Below, piece after piece: positions 1 to 9,226 of a stretch of DNA of 64,000 nucleotides (the first letter of the stretch is position 1; every line of letters begins with the position of its first letter). Location of the stretch: positions 50,775 through 114,774 of the forward strand of contig NZ_BBIW01000016.1 in NCBI RefSeq assembly GCF_000732325.1, written 5' to 3'. The DNA is from Paenibacillus sp. TCA20. Lineage in GTDB: Bacteria; Bacillota; Bacilli; Paenibacillales; Paenibacillaceae. Position numbers and translations under genes: made by a program. The notes beneath the pieces were generated by a model. The model saw only the letters and a program-made list of their open reading frames with translations, was not told the origin of the DNA and ran no database searches.

Positions 1-734
1 CGCTTTGCTTCCCAACGGATATTTATAAAAATGATTCATTAATTATGATGCACGAATTGAATAAAGAATATTCTTTTCATTGGACTGATTATTCTGGAGA
101 TGCCAAGATGCGAAATGGTATCATCAAGTTATTCCAAATGGCAGCTAAGATTTCACCGTACGCACAATTGAATATTCTTCATTATCATTATAGCCAAATC
201 GAAGCAGACGCAATTCGGTTTGGGTCTAGACTAAAGGCGGAGATAATCGAGTACACTGTATATACTAAATTTCCTGAGCGGATCATGTACGGATTACTCA
301 GAGAATACGATAAATCCTCTCAATTAAACGCAGCTCTGTATATTGAACATGCATATGAGTATGAACGGCTTGATCTGGCAAATTCTTTGAAGAAACAACT
401 AAACGCTCATGCCCTATATAGAGGTGAACCGTACTTCGTTTCAGAATGCAGTTACAAGCGTAAAGGCGAAGAAATTGGTGTGGAGCTTACAGATCTATTA
501 CTCGGAATAATAAGAACAATAATGGAGAACAGTACATCCAACTCAAGATCAAAACGTGAACAACGGAATTTAATTTTTATATTGTACAAGTTGGGACTGT
601 TGGAATGCTTCATTCAGAACATGTCTATTTATGAATGGACAGGCCAATCTATTCTCACGGAAAGAAACTTTAAAACCTATATCAACCTTTTTATCGCTAA
701 ACATTTTGATGAGTACAGAAGGATTGAAGTTTAA
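1..734 (+). CDS. DUF3800-like protein, 5' end outside the window
   Basis: The reading frame is already open at the left edge (codons run from base 3), so the ATG at 45 is probably internal and the gene is cut by the window. The visible part resembles the C-terminal half of DUF3800-type proteins: an acidic stretch (YIEHAYEYERLD) followed by a GVELTDLLLGIIR motif, which is the place where DUF3800 members have a conserved acidic helix. DUF3800 proteins are thought to have an RNase H-like fold and are often found near defence genes. It lies 21 bp before the HsdS-like gene on the same strand, so it may belong to that operon. The family call rests on motif resemblance only. Confidence 0.45.
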   Translation, partial: LCFPTDIYKNDSLIMMHELNKEYSFHWTDYSGDAKMRNGIIKLFQMAAKISPYAQLNILHYHYSQIEADAIRFGSRLKAEIIEYTVYTKFPERIMYGLLREYDKSSQLNAALYIEHAYEYERLDLANSLKKQLNAHALYRGEPYFVSECSYKRKGEEIGVELTDLLLGIIRTIMENSTSNSRSKREQRNLIFILYKLGLLECFIQNMSIYEWTGQSILTERNFKTYINLFIAKHFDEYRRIEV

Positions 735-755
735 GTTATTGTGAGGTGCTGAGGA

Positions 756-1352
756 TTGTTAAATCTTGCAGATTATGGGAACGTTGTTCAAGGAGCTAAC
801 TTATCCCGTGTACAGGCTGAACCGGGTTTCAGTTCGGTTAAGTTAATGCTTTATACAATGAAAGAAATGAATGAAAGCTTAGGAAATGAAAATCGAGGTA
901 GTCGTGATAAACCTCAAGAGATTCTTGTTACGGAAAAGAAAGTTGGAAAATTGCCTATAACCGATAAAAACATGGTACTTATTAACTTAATATCACGTCG
1001 TGCGGCAACTGTAAGATTGGAATATCTGGGCAGACTGGTCCCTTCAAACTTTGCCGTTATTAATGTTAATGAAACATTGTATGCTCCTTATTTAGAGTGG
1101 TATTTAAATGAGTACCCTGAGAGCCAAAATTATTTAAGTGAAGCGACGCAAGGAACGACCGTGGCGGCGCTCTCGATTCAAAAACTTCGGGCAGTACCTG
1201 TCGTGGTACCTTCTCTGAAGGAACAGAAGATTATAGGTGATTTATATAGTAATTTATTGAATAAAAAAAGACTATTGATGCAACGTATCTACCTAGAAGA
1301 GAAAAGCATTAATCAACAATTGATCTCTTACTTGCAGGAGGGATCGAGATGA
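756..1352 (+). CDS. HsdS-like DNA specificity protein with one target-recognition domain
   Basis: 198 aa, about half the length of a normal type I HsdS, which has two target-recognition domains. Residues about 55-165 look like one TRD (VPSNFAVINV, then LSEATQGTTVAALSIQKLRAVPVVVPSLKEQ), followed by a helical conserved region rich in K, R and Q that would form the dimerising coiled coil. Such half-size HsdS proteins can act as homodimers. The start is TTG at 756 with GAGGTG eight bases upstream. The stop overlaps the ATG of the methylase in an ATGA, so the two are translationally coupled. The order S before M is the reverse of the usual M-S order. It would give sequence specificity to the methylase next door. 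Confidence 0.75.
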   Translation: MLNLADYGNVVQGANLSRVQAEPGFSSVKLMLYTMKEMNESLGNENRGSRDKPQEILVTEKKVGKLPITDKNMVLINLISRRAATVRLEYLGRLVPSNFAVINVNETLYAPYLEWYLNEYPESQNYLSEATQGTTVAALSIQKLRAVPVVVPSLKEQKIIGDLYSNLLNKKRLLMQRIYLEEKSINQQLISYLQEGSR

Positions 1353-2893
1353 TTTCTTCACAGCGATTAGAACTTTATAATCATTTATGGGCACGGCTTG
1401 AGTCTATGCGCGGATTTTTGGAGGAGTCGGCTATACGCGATTATTTTCTGGGAATTATATGTTATGGATACCTTTCTCATAAAATTGAAGATCGAGTTAG
1501 TAATTCACTGCTTTATGATAAATGCTCATTTGAGGAAGCATGGAAAAATGAAGAAATGCGTAATAGTATAAGGGAAGAGCTTGTTTCGACTTTAGGGTAC
1601 GTAATTGAGCCTCAGTACTTATTTTCAACCATGGTTAGTCAGATTAAAAAAAGTTTATTTAATGTAGGATACTTTCAGTTAGGTATTGAATGCTTTAATC
1701 GCTCCATAAAAGGAGCTGACAGCGAGCACAGTCTGCGGTATCTATTCGCTAATATGGAATTGTCTGCTTCTCTATTAAGAAACCTTGTTAATTCTGAATC
1801 TAACTTCATGACTGATGTTATGGTAGCCATTTACGATCTCCTTTTCGCAAGCGATAATATTGATCCGGAATTCGTTGGGGAGGCATATGAATTTCTAATC
1901 TCGCGATTTGCGGAAAGCTCAGGCAAGAAGGGTGGGGAGTTCTATACGCCACCTGAAATTTCAGCACTCATTGCTAAAATAGTGACGGCAGATAAAGACG
2001 AACTTAGGAGTGTATACGATCCAACTTGTGGTTCTGCCTCGCTTCTTCTACAAATTGCAAAAGAGGCCAAGGTAGGACACTTTTACGGTCAGGAAAAAAT
2101 GAGTACGATTTATAATATGGCTAGAATGAATATGTTGTTACACGAGGTTGCGTTTAATCGATTTGATATTCGTAACGATGATGCGTTAGAGCAACCTAAA
2201 CATTTGGATATGCGTTTCGAAGCGGTGGTCGCTAACCCTCCCTATAGTGCAAAATGGAGCGCACATTTCCATTTTTTAGATGATGAACGTTTTAGGTCAT
2301 ATGGGGTACTTGCCCCACAATCGAAGGCTGATTTTGCATTTATTCAGCATATGATTCATCAATTGGATTACAAAGGTATTCTTGTCGCAATATTACCACT
2401 GGGAATACTGTTTAGAGGAGGACCAGAAGGGAAAATACGGAGTTTCTTCGTTGAAAAATATAATTATATTGATGCGATCATTGGATTGCCCCCTAACCTG
2501 ATGTATGGTACATCTATTCCAGTATGTATCGTCGTTATGAAAAAAAGTCGTGAAACTGACGATAAGGTTATGTTTATCGACGCTTCTCATGAATATGCGA
2601 ATGGAAGGAACCAGAACCAATTAAGGAACGTGGATGTTAATAAAATTGTCGATACCTATATTAACAAGAAACAAATTGAGCACTACTCCTACCTTGCTAC
2701 TTTAGATGAGTTGAAAGATAACGACTATAATTTGAATATTTCGAGGTATATCGATAAGGATATAGAGAATGACATAATCGATATAACATCTGCCGAACGT
2801 CAGCTAAAGGGAATAGATCGAAAAATAGCAGAGATCGATGCTGTAATAAAATCTAAATTAAAAGAATTAGGCATCGTTTCTAAGAATCTTTAA
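1349..2893 (+). CDS. Type I restriction-modification methylase subunit (HsdM-like N6-adenine methyltransferase)
   Basis: 514 aa, the usual HsdM size. An N-terminal helical domain (about 1-180) is followed by the N6-adenine methylase core: KKGGEFYTPPEI, then the SAM-binding motif DPTCGSASLLL near residue 227, and the catalytic NPPY motif in VVANPPYSAKW near residue 299. The C-terminal end is a charged helix, as expected for contact with HsdS. It would transfer a methyl group from SAM to adenine in the sequence read by the upstream HsdS-like protein. It overlaps that gene by 4 bp. No HsdR follows: downstream comes a decayed IS3 transposase and then an Mrr-type endonuclease. An HsdR could still lie left of the window. 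Confidence 0.9.
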   Translation: MISSQRLELYNHLWARLESMRGFLEESAIRDYFLGIICYGYLSHKIEDRVSNSLLYDKCSFEEAWKNEEMRNSIREELVSTLGYVIEPQYLFSTMVSQIKKSLFNVGYFQLGIECFNRSIKGADSEHSLRYLFANMELSASLLRNLVNSESNFMTDVMVAIYDLLFASDNIDPEFVGEAYEFLISRFAESSGKKGGEFYTPPEISALIAKIVTADKDELRSVYDPTCGSASLLLQIAKEAKVGHFYGQEKMSTIYNMARMNMLLHEVAFNRFDIRNDDALEQPKHLDMRFEAVVANPPYSAKWSAHFHFLDDERFRSYGVLAPQSKADFAFIQHMIHQLDYKGILVAILPLGILFRGGPEGKIRSFFVEKYNYIDAIIGLPPNLMYGTSIPVCIVVMKKSRETDDKVMFIDASHEYANGRNQNQLRNVDVNKIVDTYINKKQIEHYSYLATLDELKDNDYNLNISRYIDKDIENDIIDITSAERQLKGIDRKIAEIDAVIKSKLKELGIVSKNL

Positions 2894-3033
2894 ATACGTT
2901 TATGTTGATTGTTACGTTGTACCCGCGTAGGGATGTCGCATTTTTAGATAAAATTATAGTAGACTCTTGATTTGACTGATCATAGCACTTCTTCAAATTA
3001 TGGAAATTAAACTGCGATATTTCTATCATAAAA

Positions 3034-3055
3034 ATGACCGCATTCTAAAGGTCAT
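3034..3055. terminator. Short hairpin after the methylase gene
   Basis: Arms ATGACC and GGTCAT enclose 10 bases. On the minus strand the stem is followed by TTTTTAT, so it could end transcripts of the IS3 remnant. On the plus strand there is no T tract. A second hairpin, AGCAACCG/CGGTTGCT, lies at about 3097-3144 with a T-rich flank. Confidence 0.35.
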
Positions 3056-3159
3056 ACCCCTGTTCAAATAGACAGATCTAAAAAGTCACTTTTAAGCAGC
3101 AACCGTTACTCGGTATTCAACCGGGGATCGGTTGCTTCATCTTTTCTTTACGTTAATTC

Positions 3160-3590
3160 ATTGTCTGTCGAGCATTTCTCCACTTGTAATAACCAGAACG
3201 GGAAACTTGAGCTAAATATAATCATTGGAGTGGAAATCTTGCTCTCATTTCATCAATAATTCCGAGCCTTGCCTCTTTACTCGTCACTCCTTGTGTAGAT
3301 TTGATTACTGCTTTTTTTAAATACTCAATCTCCGCTCGTAGGTATGCCATTTCTTCTCCTCCATATTCGAAAACTTAGTTTTAGGTCTTCCTCTTCTTTG
3401 AGTATTTTTTTGGATAGTTCCACCTGATCGAATACTTTGCTGCCCAGGTTTGTGCTTGATATTTGTTACTGATATCCAATCGTTTAACTACTTCTTGAAT
3501 ACTCATATGTCCCTCATTAACGAGCAGAGCTGCCTCCATTTCACTTCATAGGAGTATTGTCTGAGTGTTTGTTCTTTTTTATGTAAGTCT
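3160..3590 (-). pseudogene. Decayed IS3-family transposase (OrfA and start of OrfB)
   Basis: Read on the minus strand, fragments of an IS3-type transposase appear in several frames. Near 3570-3480 there is a KKEQTLRQYSYEVK segment that shifts frame into EAALLVNEGHMSIQEVVKRL, an OrfA helix-turn-helix. A GRPK-like segment follows near 3390, then YLRAEIEYLKKAV with RLGIIDEMRARFP near 3340-3250 and a VSRSGYYKWRNARQT segment (start of OrfB) near 3215-3175. Frameshifts and stops separate the pieces and the DDE catalytic region is absent, so it is inactive. I could not define terminal inverted repeats. It marks past mobile-element activity inside the defence island. Confidence 0.7.
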
Positions 3591-3637
3591 ACTACTTATG
3601 GTAGTTCTCGTGTTCGTTAACCTAAGGGTAATTGTTT

Positions 3638-3643
3638 TATAAT
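3638..3643 (+). promoter_or_regulatory. Candidate -10 box for the endonuclease gene
   Basis: TATAAT lies about 220 bases before the chosen start of the endonuclease. No good -35 box is seen 17 bases upstream (CGTTAA), so this is tentative. Confidence 0.3.
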
Positions 3644-3864
3644 TTCTCTCAAATAAATCGGCAATAGATTTAATCTTAATTGAAGATTGGATGATTACTA
3701 GAAGTTGAAATTAATATTTGGTGATCTAATTGTCTGGTTCTAATATACTATATGCTGTATTAGGTAGTAATTCCCTTTTTGTTAGGTATAATAGTACACA
3801 GGAAGAGAGTGGGTTTCATAAAAAACGTATTAACAAAACATATAATAGAATTGGGGAGATCAAG

Positions 3865-5454
3865 TTGGCGAGAAGAAGTGGCTTTATGGCTACTATAGCA
3901 AGAGAAGCTGCAAGGCAGGCAAGAATAAGTGAGGCTGAGAGAAAACGATATGAACGTGAACAAATAAGAATCGCAAAAGTGCAGCAAAGACAACAGATTC
4001 AAGATGAAAAGGAAGCAAAATTACGTTATATAGAAAGTAGAATAGAGGAAACAGATGATTTAAATAGCGAACTTGCTGAGCGAATAGAAGACTTATACGG
4101 TATATTAGATCACACTTTGCAAGTGAATGATGTGGTTTCATTTTCCTCTCTGAAGATTATTGAGAATTTTAAAGATTTTAATGTACCTACTAATATTTCT
4201 ATTCCGGCTACTAAACCTCAATTAGATGATTACATAAGAAAGATAAAGCAGCCAAACCTTTTTACAAAATTAATGCCTGGTTCAGAAAAGAAATATCAGA
4301 GAGACCTTAATGAAGCAAAACAACAATTCGAGAATGACTTTGTTCAGTACGAGGCAAAAGAAAATGAAAGATTAGTTACATTAGACAAGTTAAAGGCAGA
4401 ATATGATCATGAAAAGTCTATGTTTGATTTAAAAGTTAGAGATAGAAATCTAGAAATTGATGAACTTGAGGAAAACTATCGTAATGGTGAAAGTGAAGCA
4501 GTTATCGTTTATAACACTATGGTGCTTGAACGTTCTGAATACCCAACAGGCTTCCCTCAAATTTTTCGACTAGCGTATATACCAGATTCCAAAGAGTTAG
4601 TAATTGATTACGAACTTCCCAATAAGGATATTGTGCCAACAGTAATGGAATATAAATATGTAAAAACAAAAGATGAAATAAGTGAGAAGACTAGAAAAAT
4701 CCAAGAGGTTAAGAATATCTATTCAGATATTGTAGCCGGTGTAACACTTCGAACCATTCATGAGGTATTAGAAGCTGATCAGGGGAAAGTTATTGATGTT
4801 GTAGTTTTAAGTGGGTATGTACATTCGGTCGATCCTGCTACGGGTAAAGATGTTACACCATACCTCATTTCAATTCGGGTTACTAAAGAAAAATTTGATG
4901 AGCTTGATTTAAATCGCGTGGAGAAATCAGTATGTTTAAGAAATTTGGGAGCACAAGTGTCCCCTCGACCTGCTGAACTACAAGCTGTAAAACCAATTGT
5001 AGAGTTTGATATGGTAGACAAACGTTTTATTGAACATGAAGATATGCTTGGATCTTTGCAAGGTCTTCCTAATTTAATGGAGTTAAATCCATATGAGTTT
5101 GAGATGTTAGTTACAGATTTGTTCGCAAGAATGGGATTAGATGCTAAGTTAACTCGTTCATCAAAAGACGGTGGTGTTGATTGTGTTGCATTTGATACCA
5201 GGCCAATAGTGGGAGGTAAAGTCGTTATACAGGCAAAACGTTATAAAAACACTGTGGGTGTTTCAGCAGTAAGGGACTTATACGGGACAATGTTAAATGA
5301 AGGTGCAAACAAAGGTATTCTAGTCACAACAAAAGGTTATGGTCCTGATGCCTACGAATTTGCAAAAGATAAGCCAATCGAGTTAATTGATGGTGGAGGG
5401 TTACTTTATTTGTTGGAACAAAATGGTATTAAAGCACGAATTATTTTTGAATAA
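3865..5454 (+). CDS. Coiled-coil protein with C-terminal Mrr-type restriction endonuclease domain
   Basis: An upstream TTG at 3730 is possible, but TTG 3865 has GGGGAG six bases before it and gives the N-terminus MARRSGFMATIAREAARQAR, so I choose it (529 aa). Residues about 10-65 and 140-210 are highly charged heptad-like helices. Residues about 405-525 form an Mrr_cat-type PD-(D/E)XK nuclease: LNPYEFEMLVTDLFARMG, then GGVD (Asp439) and QAK (Gln456, Lys458). Mrr-type enzymes usually cut modified DNA. The protein could be a stand-alone type IV enzyme or the nuclease that serves the HsdS/HsdM pair; the sequence does not decide. A hairpin at 5519-5551 ends the gene. Confidence 0.8.
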   Translation: MARRSGFMATIAREAARQARISEAERKRYEREQIRIAKVQQRQQIQDEKEAKLRYIESRIEETDDLNSELAERIEDLYGILDHTLQVNDVVSFSSLKIIENFKDFNVPTNISIPATKPQLDDYIRKIKQPNLFTKLMPGSEKKYQRDLNEAKQQFENDFVQYEAKENERLVTLDKLKAEYDHEKSMFDLKVRDRNLEIDELEENYRNGESEAVIVYNTMVLERSEYPTGFPQIFRLAYIPDSKELVIDYELPNKDIVPTVMEYKYVKTKDEISEKTRKIQEVKNIYSDIVAGVTLRTIHEVLEADQGKVIDVVVLSGYVHSVDPATGKDVTPYLISIRVTKEKFDELDLNRVEKSVCLRNLGAQVSPRPAELQAVKPIVEFDMVDKRFIEHEDMLGSLQGLPNLMELNPYEFEMLVTDLFARMGLDAKLTRSSKDGGVDCVAFDTRPIVGGKVVIQAKRYKNTVGVSAVRDLYGTMLNEGANKGILVTTKGYGPDAYEFAKDKPIELIDGGGLLYLLEQNGIKARIIFE

Positions 5455-5518
5455 TCTAACTGTTTCATACTCAGTGCATCTATTCTTCCTTAGGAATGAC
5501 GTAATTCCATACACATCA

Positions 5519-5551
5519 AGTGAAAACTCGCTAATTTAGCGGGTTTTCACT
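5519..5551. terminator. Hairpin terminator after the endonuclease gene
   Basis: Near-perfect inverted repeat with arms AGTGAAAAC and GTTTTCACT extended by CGCTAA/TTAGCG. The T tract is short, so it is a strong hairpin but a moderate terminator. Confidence 0.6.
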
Positions 5552-5667
5552 ATTTAGATTCACGGAATATGAATAAAGTTAGTATAGTATTTAAATCAGA
5601 CTGTACTCATAGGTGTATCATGTAATCATTTTATCTTACATCGACTATACATACAAAAGAGGTTGTT

Positions 5668-8454
5668 ATGGACCAAGAGAGATATATGATCATCGTAAAA
5701 GGTGCTGACAAGACAGAGGATGTATCCTCATATGAAATGGATCCTCCAATAGTAAGGATTAAATATAAAGATTCTACCAAGATTTATAGTTATTCACTTC
5801 ATGATATACAGATACTGACGCCGACTGTTCAAGAAATAACTGAGGATATGGCTGTTTTTCACAATGAGTATCCTTTCTATAATGTAAAAAGGGTGCTGGA
5901 TTTCGGTCTAAAGATTCGGGTGTGTTTCAGTAATGGGAGTATTCGTACATACGATAGGGAGCGTATTCAAGTTAGAAATAGTAGTATTCAAAACGCTGAA
6001 GGGCGTCAGATTCTGGACTATTGGCGTGCGATTTCAAAACTTGCGAAGAGTGAGGATGAAGACGAGAAAAAGGAAGATTTTTTGGCAAAGGAATTTGCAA
6101 AGTTAAACTATGTAGATCCGGAAAGTGCTTTGAGCCAATACCTTTTGAAAAAACCTATAAAGCGTGATATTCCGGTTACAAGCGAACTGATTTTTCCTTT
6201 CAGGTACAATTTGAGTCAAAGAACTGCACTTGAACAGGCTTTACAAAGCACCATTAGTATTATCGAGGGACCTCCAGGTACTGGTAAAACCCAGACGATC
6301 TTAAACATCCTTGCGAATCTGTCGGTTATACAGGGGAAGAAGGTAGCGGTTGTTTCCGGTAACAACGCTGCAGTTCTGAATGTACAAGAAAAGATGGAAC
6401 GGCAAGGTTACCATTTTTTTGTAGCTAGTTTGGGCAAACAAGAGAATAAGAAAAAGTTTTTTGCCAATCTACCAAATGGGGATGTTTCGGAATGGTCAAG
6501 TGAAGTGTCAGAGGAAGAATTAAACGCCAAACTACAAGATCTGGATCAACGTATTCACCGCTTGATGGAACTGGATCGGGAGAAGGCACAACTTATGCAG
6601 AAGTTGTCAGCCTATTTACTTGAACAGGAGCATTTTGAGCATTATTATGCCAGGCAGGATGTCCAGTCTGTAGAGAAGTGGTCATTTTACCGGCAGACAC
6701 CAAAGCGGATTTTGGAGTTTATGAAAGACAGCTTCCTGGCTGTAGAGATGAAAAGGAAATATAAGCTCCTATACCAATTCAAGTTGTTCTTCAGGCATGG
6801 TTTTACGGATTTCAAACGTTTGAAGGAGCAGGGATTGGATGTCATCCTGAATGTTCAGCGTAAATTTTACACGTTAAAAGTCGAAGAGTTATCAGATCGT
6901 ATACAGGAGCTTGAGAAGGAATTAGAGTCCCAAGACTATCAAGCCTTAATGGGTCAGCACCAGCAGTTATCCGAAACGCTATTTCGGCACAGATTACATA
7001 AGAAATACCAAAACCGTCCGGCTGTGGACTGCAATGAGAAGACGTACACTCAGAGCAACAAGTTTAAAACGTTTATCGAGCACTATCCGATTGTACTTAG
7101 CACGACGCTTTCTTTGCGGAATTGTATACCTGAGAATTACTTATTTGACTATTGCATCATTGACGAATCCTCGCAGGTGGATCTGTTGACAGGAGCTCTG
7201 GCTTTGTCCTGCTGCAAGCAGGCTATTATCGTAGGTGATACCAAGCAATTGCCTCATATCGTTGGGAAGGAGGTTGAACAGAAGATCCAGAGCCAGGCGG
7301 TTCCTGGCATGGATGAAGCTTACGGTTATATCGAGCATAATTTGTTGTCGTCCATGTTGGCCTTATACGGGGACTCCGTTCCAAAAGTAATGTTACGAGA
7401 GCATTACCGCTGCCATCCCCAAATTATTGAATTCTGCAACACGAAATATTACGATGGCGAATTGATCGCTTTTACCGATCCGGGGATATCCGAATCACCT
7501 TTATTGATCTACAAGACGTCACCCGGTAATCATATGAGGGAATTGACCCATGCACAAAAAGGCAAGTTCAATGTCAGGGAACTTGAAGTCATTGAACAGG
7601 AGATTCTGTTGGGGTATCTCGAAACGGCAGCAGGTCATGAGGATATTGGCTTTGTGACGCCATACCGCAAGCAGGTGGAGAAAGCGACCCAGCTATTTAC
7701 TGCCGATATAGAGAGTGACACAATACATAAATATCAAGGACGTGAGAAATCCGTCATGATCATGTCTACAGTGCTCGACCAAACGATGGCAGGAGGCATG
7801 GGAATGAAATTTGTTAATGATCCTTGTATGATCAATGTTGCTGTGTCCCGTTCACAGAAGAGGTTTATTCTTGTGACCGATCAGTCGGCATTTCGCAAGT
7901 ATGGGAATGAAGTAGGGGATCTCATGCGATATATGGAATATAGCACGCTGGACAACAACGTCGTAGAGAGCGAGATTCATTCTGTATTTGACTTGTTGTA
8001 CAAGGAATACTCTAATAGTCTCCAAGAATTTCGAGAGCGTGTTCGTTTCTTCAATAAATCAAGGCATCGGAGCGAGAATATTATGCACGCCCTGCTCGAC
8101 CAGATGTTAAAGGAACCTATGTTTAAGGATTTTGAACTCGCGAATCAGATTTTTCTAATGAATTTGTTTACGGACCTGGAACGGTTAAATGAGGAAGAGC
8201 GTAGATTCGTGAAACAACGTTCTTCTGTTGATTTTGTAGTTTATCACAAACTGGACAGATCGCTTGCGCTGGCAATTGAAGTAGATGGATTCGCCTTTCA
8301 TGAGAACAAGCCTGAGCAACTTAAGCGAGATAAGAAGAAAGGAGAGATTTTCAGAAAATATGGAATGAAATTAGAAAGATTCCGTACCAACGAGAGTGGG
8401 GAAGAACAGAGGGTTAGGGAACTGTTAAGATCTATGTTGTATAAGGTAGAATGA
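5668..8454 (+). CDS. Superfamily 1 helicase fused to a C-terminal Vsr/DUF2726-like nuclease domain
   Basis: 928 aa. Walker A is GPPGTGKT at 201-208, Walker B is IIDESSQ near 497-503, and later SF1 motifs include LREHYRCHPQIIEFC, FVTPYRKQ, IHKYQGREK and INVAVSRS. A charged helical insertion separates motifs I and II, as in AAA_11/AAA_12 helicases. The last 150 residues hold SVDFVVY followed by IEVDGFAFH and RDKKK, the layout of DUF2726/Vsr-like endonucleases (D..E.DG..H..K). The protein would unwind and cut nucleic acid. Such stand-alone fusions are common in defence islands, but the exact role is unknown. Start ATG 5668 follows AAGAGG. A bidirectional terminator at 8579-8610 closes the island. 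Confidence 0.8.
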   Translation: MDQERYMIIVKGADKTEDVSSYEMDPPIVRIKYKDSTKIYSYSLHDIQILTPTVQEITEDMAVFHNEYPFYNVKRVLDFGLKIRVCFSNGSIRTYDRERIQVRNSSIQNAEGRQILDYWRAISKLAKSEDEDEKKEDFLAKEFAKLNYVDPESALSQYLLKKPIKRDIPVTSELIFPFRYNLSQRTALEQALQSTISIIEGPPGTGKTQTILNILANLSVIQGKKVAVVSGNNAAVLNVQEKMERQGYHFFVASLGKQENKKKFFANLPNGDVSEWSSEVSEEELNAKLQDLDQRIHRLMELDREKAQLMQKLSAYLLEQEHFEHYYARQDVQSVEKWSFYRQTPKRILEFMKDSFLAVEMKRKYKLLYQFKLFFRHGFTDFKRLKEQGLDVILNVQRKFYTLKVEELSDRIQELEKELESQDYQALMGQHQQLSETLFRHRLHKKYQNRPAVDCNEKTYTQSNKFKTFIEHYPIVLSTTLSLRNCIPENYLFDYCIIDESSQVDLLTGALALSCCKQAIIVGDTKQLPHIVGKEVEQKIQSQAVPGMDEAYGYIEHNLLSSMLALYGDSVPKVMLREHYRCHPQIIEFCNTKYYDGELIAFTDPGISESPLLIYKTSPGNHMRELTHAQKGKFNVRELEVIEQEILLGYLETAAGHEDIGFVTPYRKQVEKATQLFTADIESDTIHKYQGREKSVMIMSTVLDQTMAGGMGMKFVNDPCMINVAVSRSQKRFILVTDQSAFRKYGNEVGDLMRYMEYSTLDNNVVESEIHSVFDLLYKEYSNSLQEFRERVRFFNKSRHRSENIMHALLDQMLKEPMFKDFELANQIFLMNLFTDLERLNEEERRFVKQRSSVDFVVYHKLDRSLALAIEVDGFAFHENKPEQLKRDKKKGEIFRKYGMKLERFRTNESGEEQRVRELLRSMLYKVE

Positions 8455-8578
8455 TCGAGATAATAATTCGGATCCGTATATTCGGTTTATCTAAAACTAT
8501 ACTCCAGCTACCATACTGTTCCTGTTAACGGTTCTGGTAAGACTTACAAAATAGGATTCGACTCTCCTTCATACATAA

Positions 8579-8610
8579 AAAATCCACAACCCAATGAGGT
8601 TGTGGATTTT
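8579..8610. terminator. Bidirectional intrinsic terminator
   Basis: Perfect 11-bp stem AATCCACAACC/GGTTGTGGATT with a 6-base loop, flanked by A and T runs on both sides. It lies between the convergent helicase and TetR genes. Confidence 0.9.
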
Positions 8611-8641
8611 TTGCTTCCTATTGCTTTACAGCTCATTCAAC

Positions 8642-9226
8642 TTAACTCCTAAAACCATTCAGCATATGGGAGATAATGATTTTGGTATCCGCCAATGCTT
8701 GTTCATAATTGGGCATTTGTGCAATCCAGAGTGCGGATTCATTCAAGGCTCCAGATAGACAATGCGTCAAGGCTTCGATCGACCCTTGTTTAAGGCAGCC
8801 TTGCTCATCCATAACTTGCAGTTGTCCCCGGAGTAGGCGCATGGAGTTATGTTCGTCCATACTCCGCCAAGTCTCCCATCCCAATACAGCGGGTCCATCC
8901 ACGAGCATAATGCGCATGTTCTGAGGCTCAACTGCGGCATCTACGAAGGCAATGCATCCAAGGAGCAGCTGCTCCCATACATCTTCACTTTTTGCTGCTT
9001 CAGCCTCAATTCGTTTGGCAACATCCTTTTGAACTGACTCTAGTACAACATGAAAAAGACCTTTTTTATTCTTAAAATGATGATAGAGTGCCCCTCGCGT
9101 TAGCCCTGACTCCTTGGCAATATCCTCTAGAGCAGAATCCGCATACCCATGTTCGGTAAAATAACCTCTGGCAACCTCTATTAAACTGTTGATGGTTTCA
9201 TTCGTTTCTTCTTTGTTTCTTCTCAT
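8642..9226 (-). CDS. TetR-family transcriptional repressor
   Basis: An upstream in-frame ATG at 9283 exists, but ATG 9226 (MRRNKEETNETI) has AGAGGAGAT eight bases before it and begins just before the DNA-binding domain, so it is preferred (194 aa). The N-terminal helix-turn-helix is clear: TEHGYADSALEDIAKESGLTRGALYHHFKNK, split here by the usual turn after KESG. The C-terminal half is the ligand-binding part. It lies 178 bp downstream of a VOC gene whose promoter carries a TetR-type palindrome, so the VOC gene is the most likely target. The inducer cannot be read from the sequence. Confidence 0.9.
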   Translation of the reverse strand: MRRNKEETNETINSLIEVARGYFTEHGYADSALEDIAKESGLTRGALYHHFKNKKGLFHVVLESVQKDVAKRIEAEAAKSEDVWEQLLLGCIAFVDAAVEPQNMRIMLVDGPAVLGWETWRSMDEHNSMRLLRGQLQVMDEQGCLKQGSIEALTHCLSGALNESALWIAQMPNYEQALADTKIIISHMLNGFRS

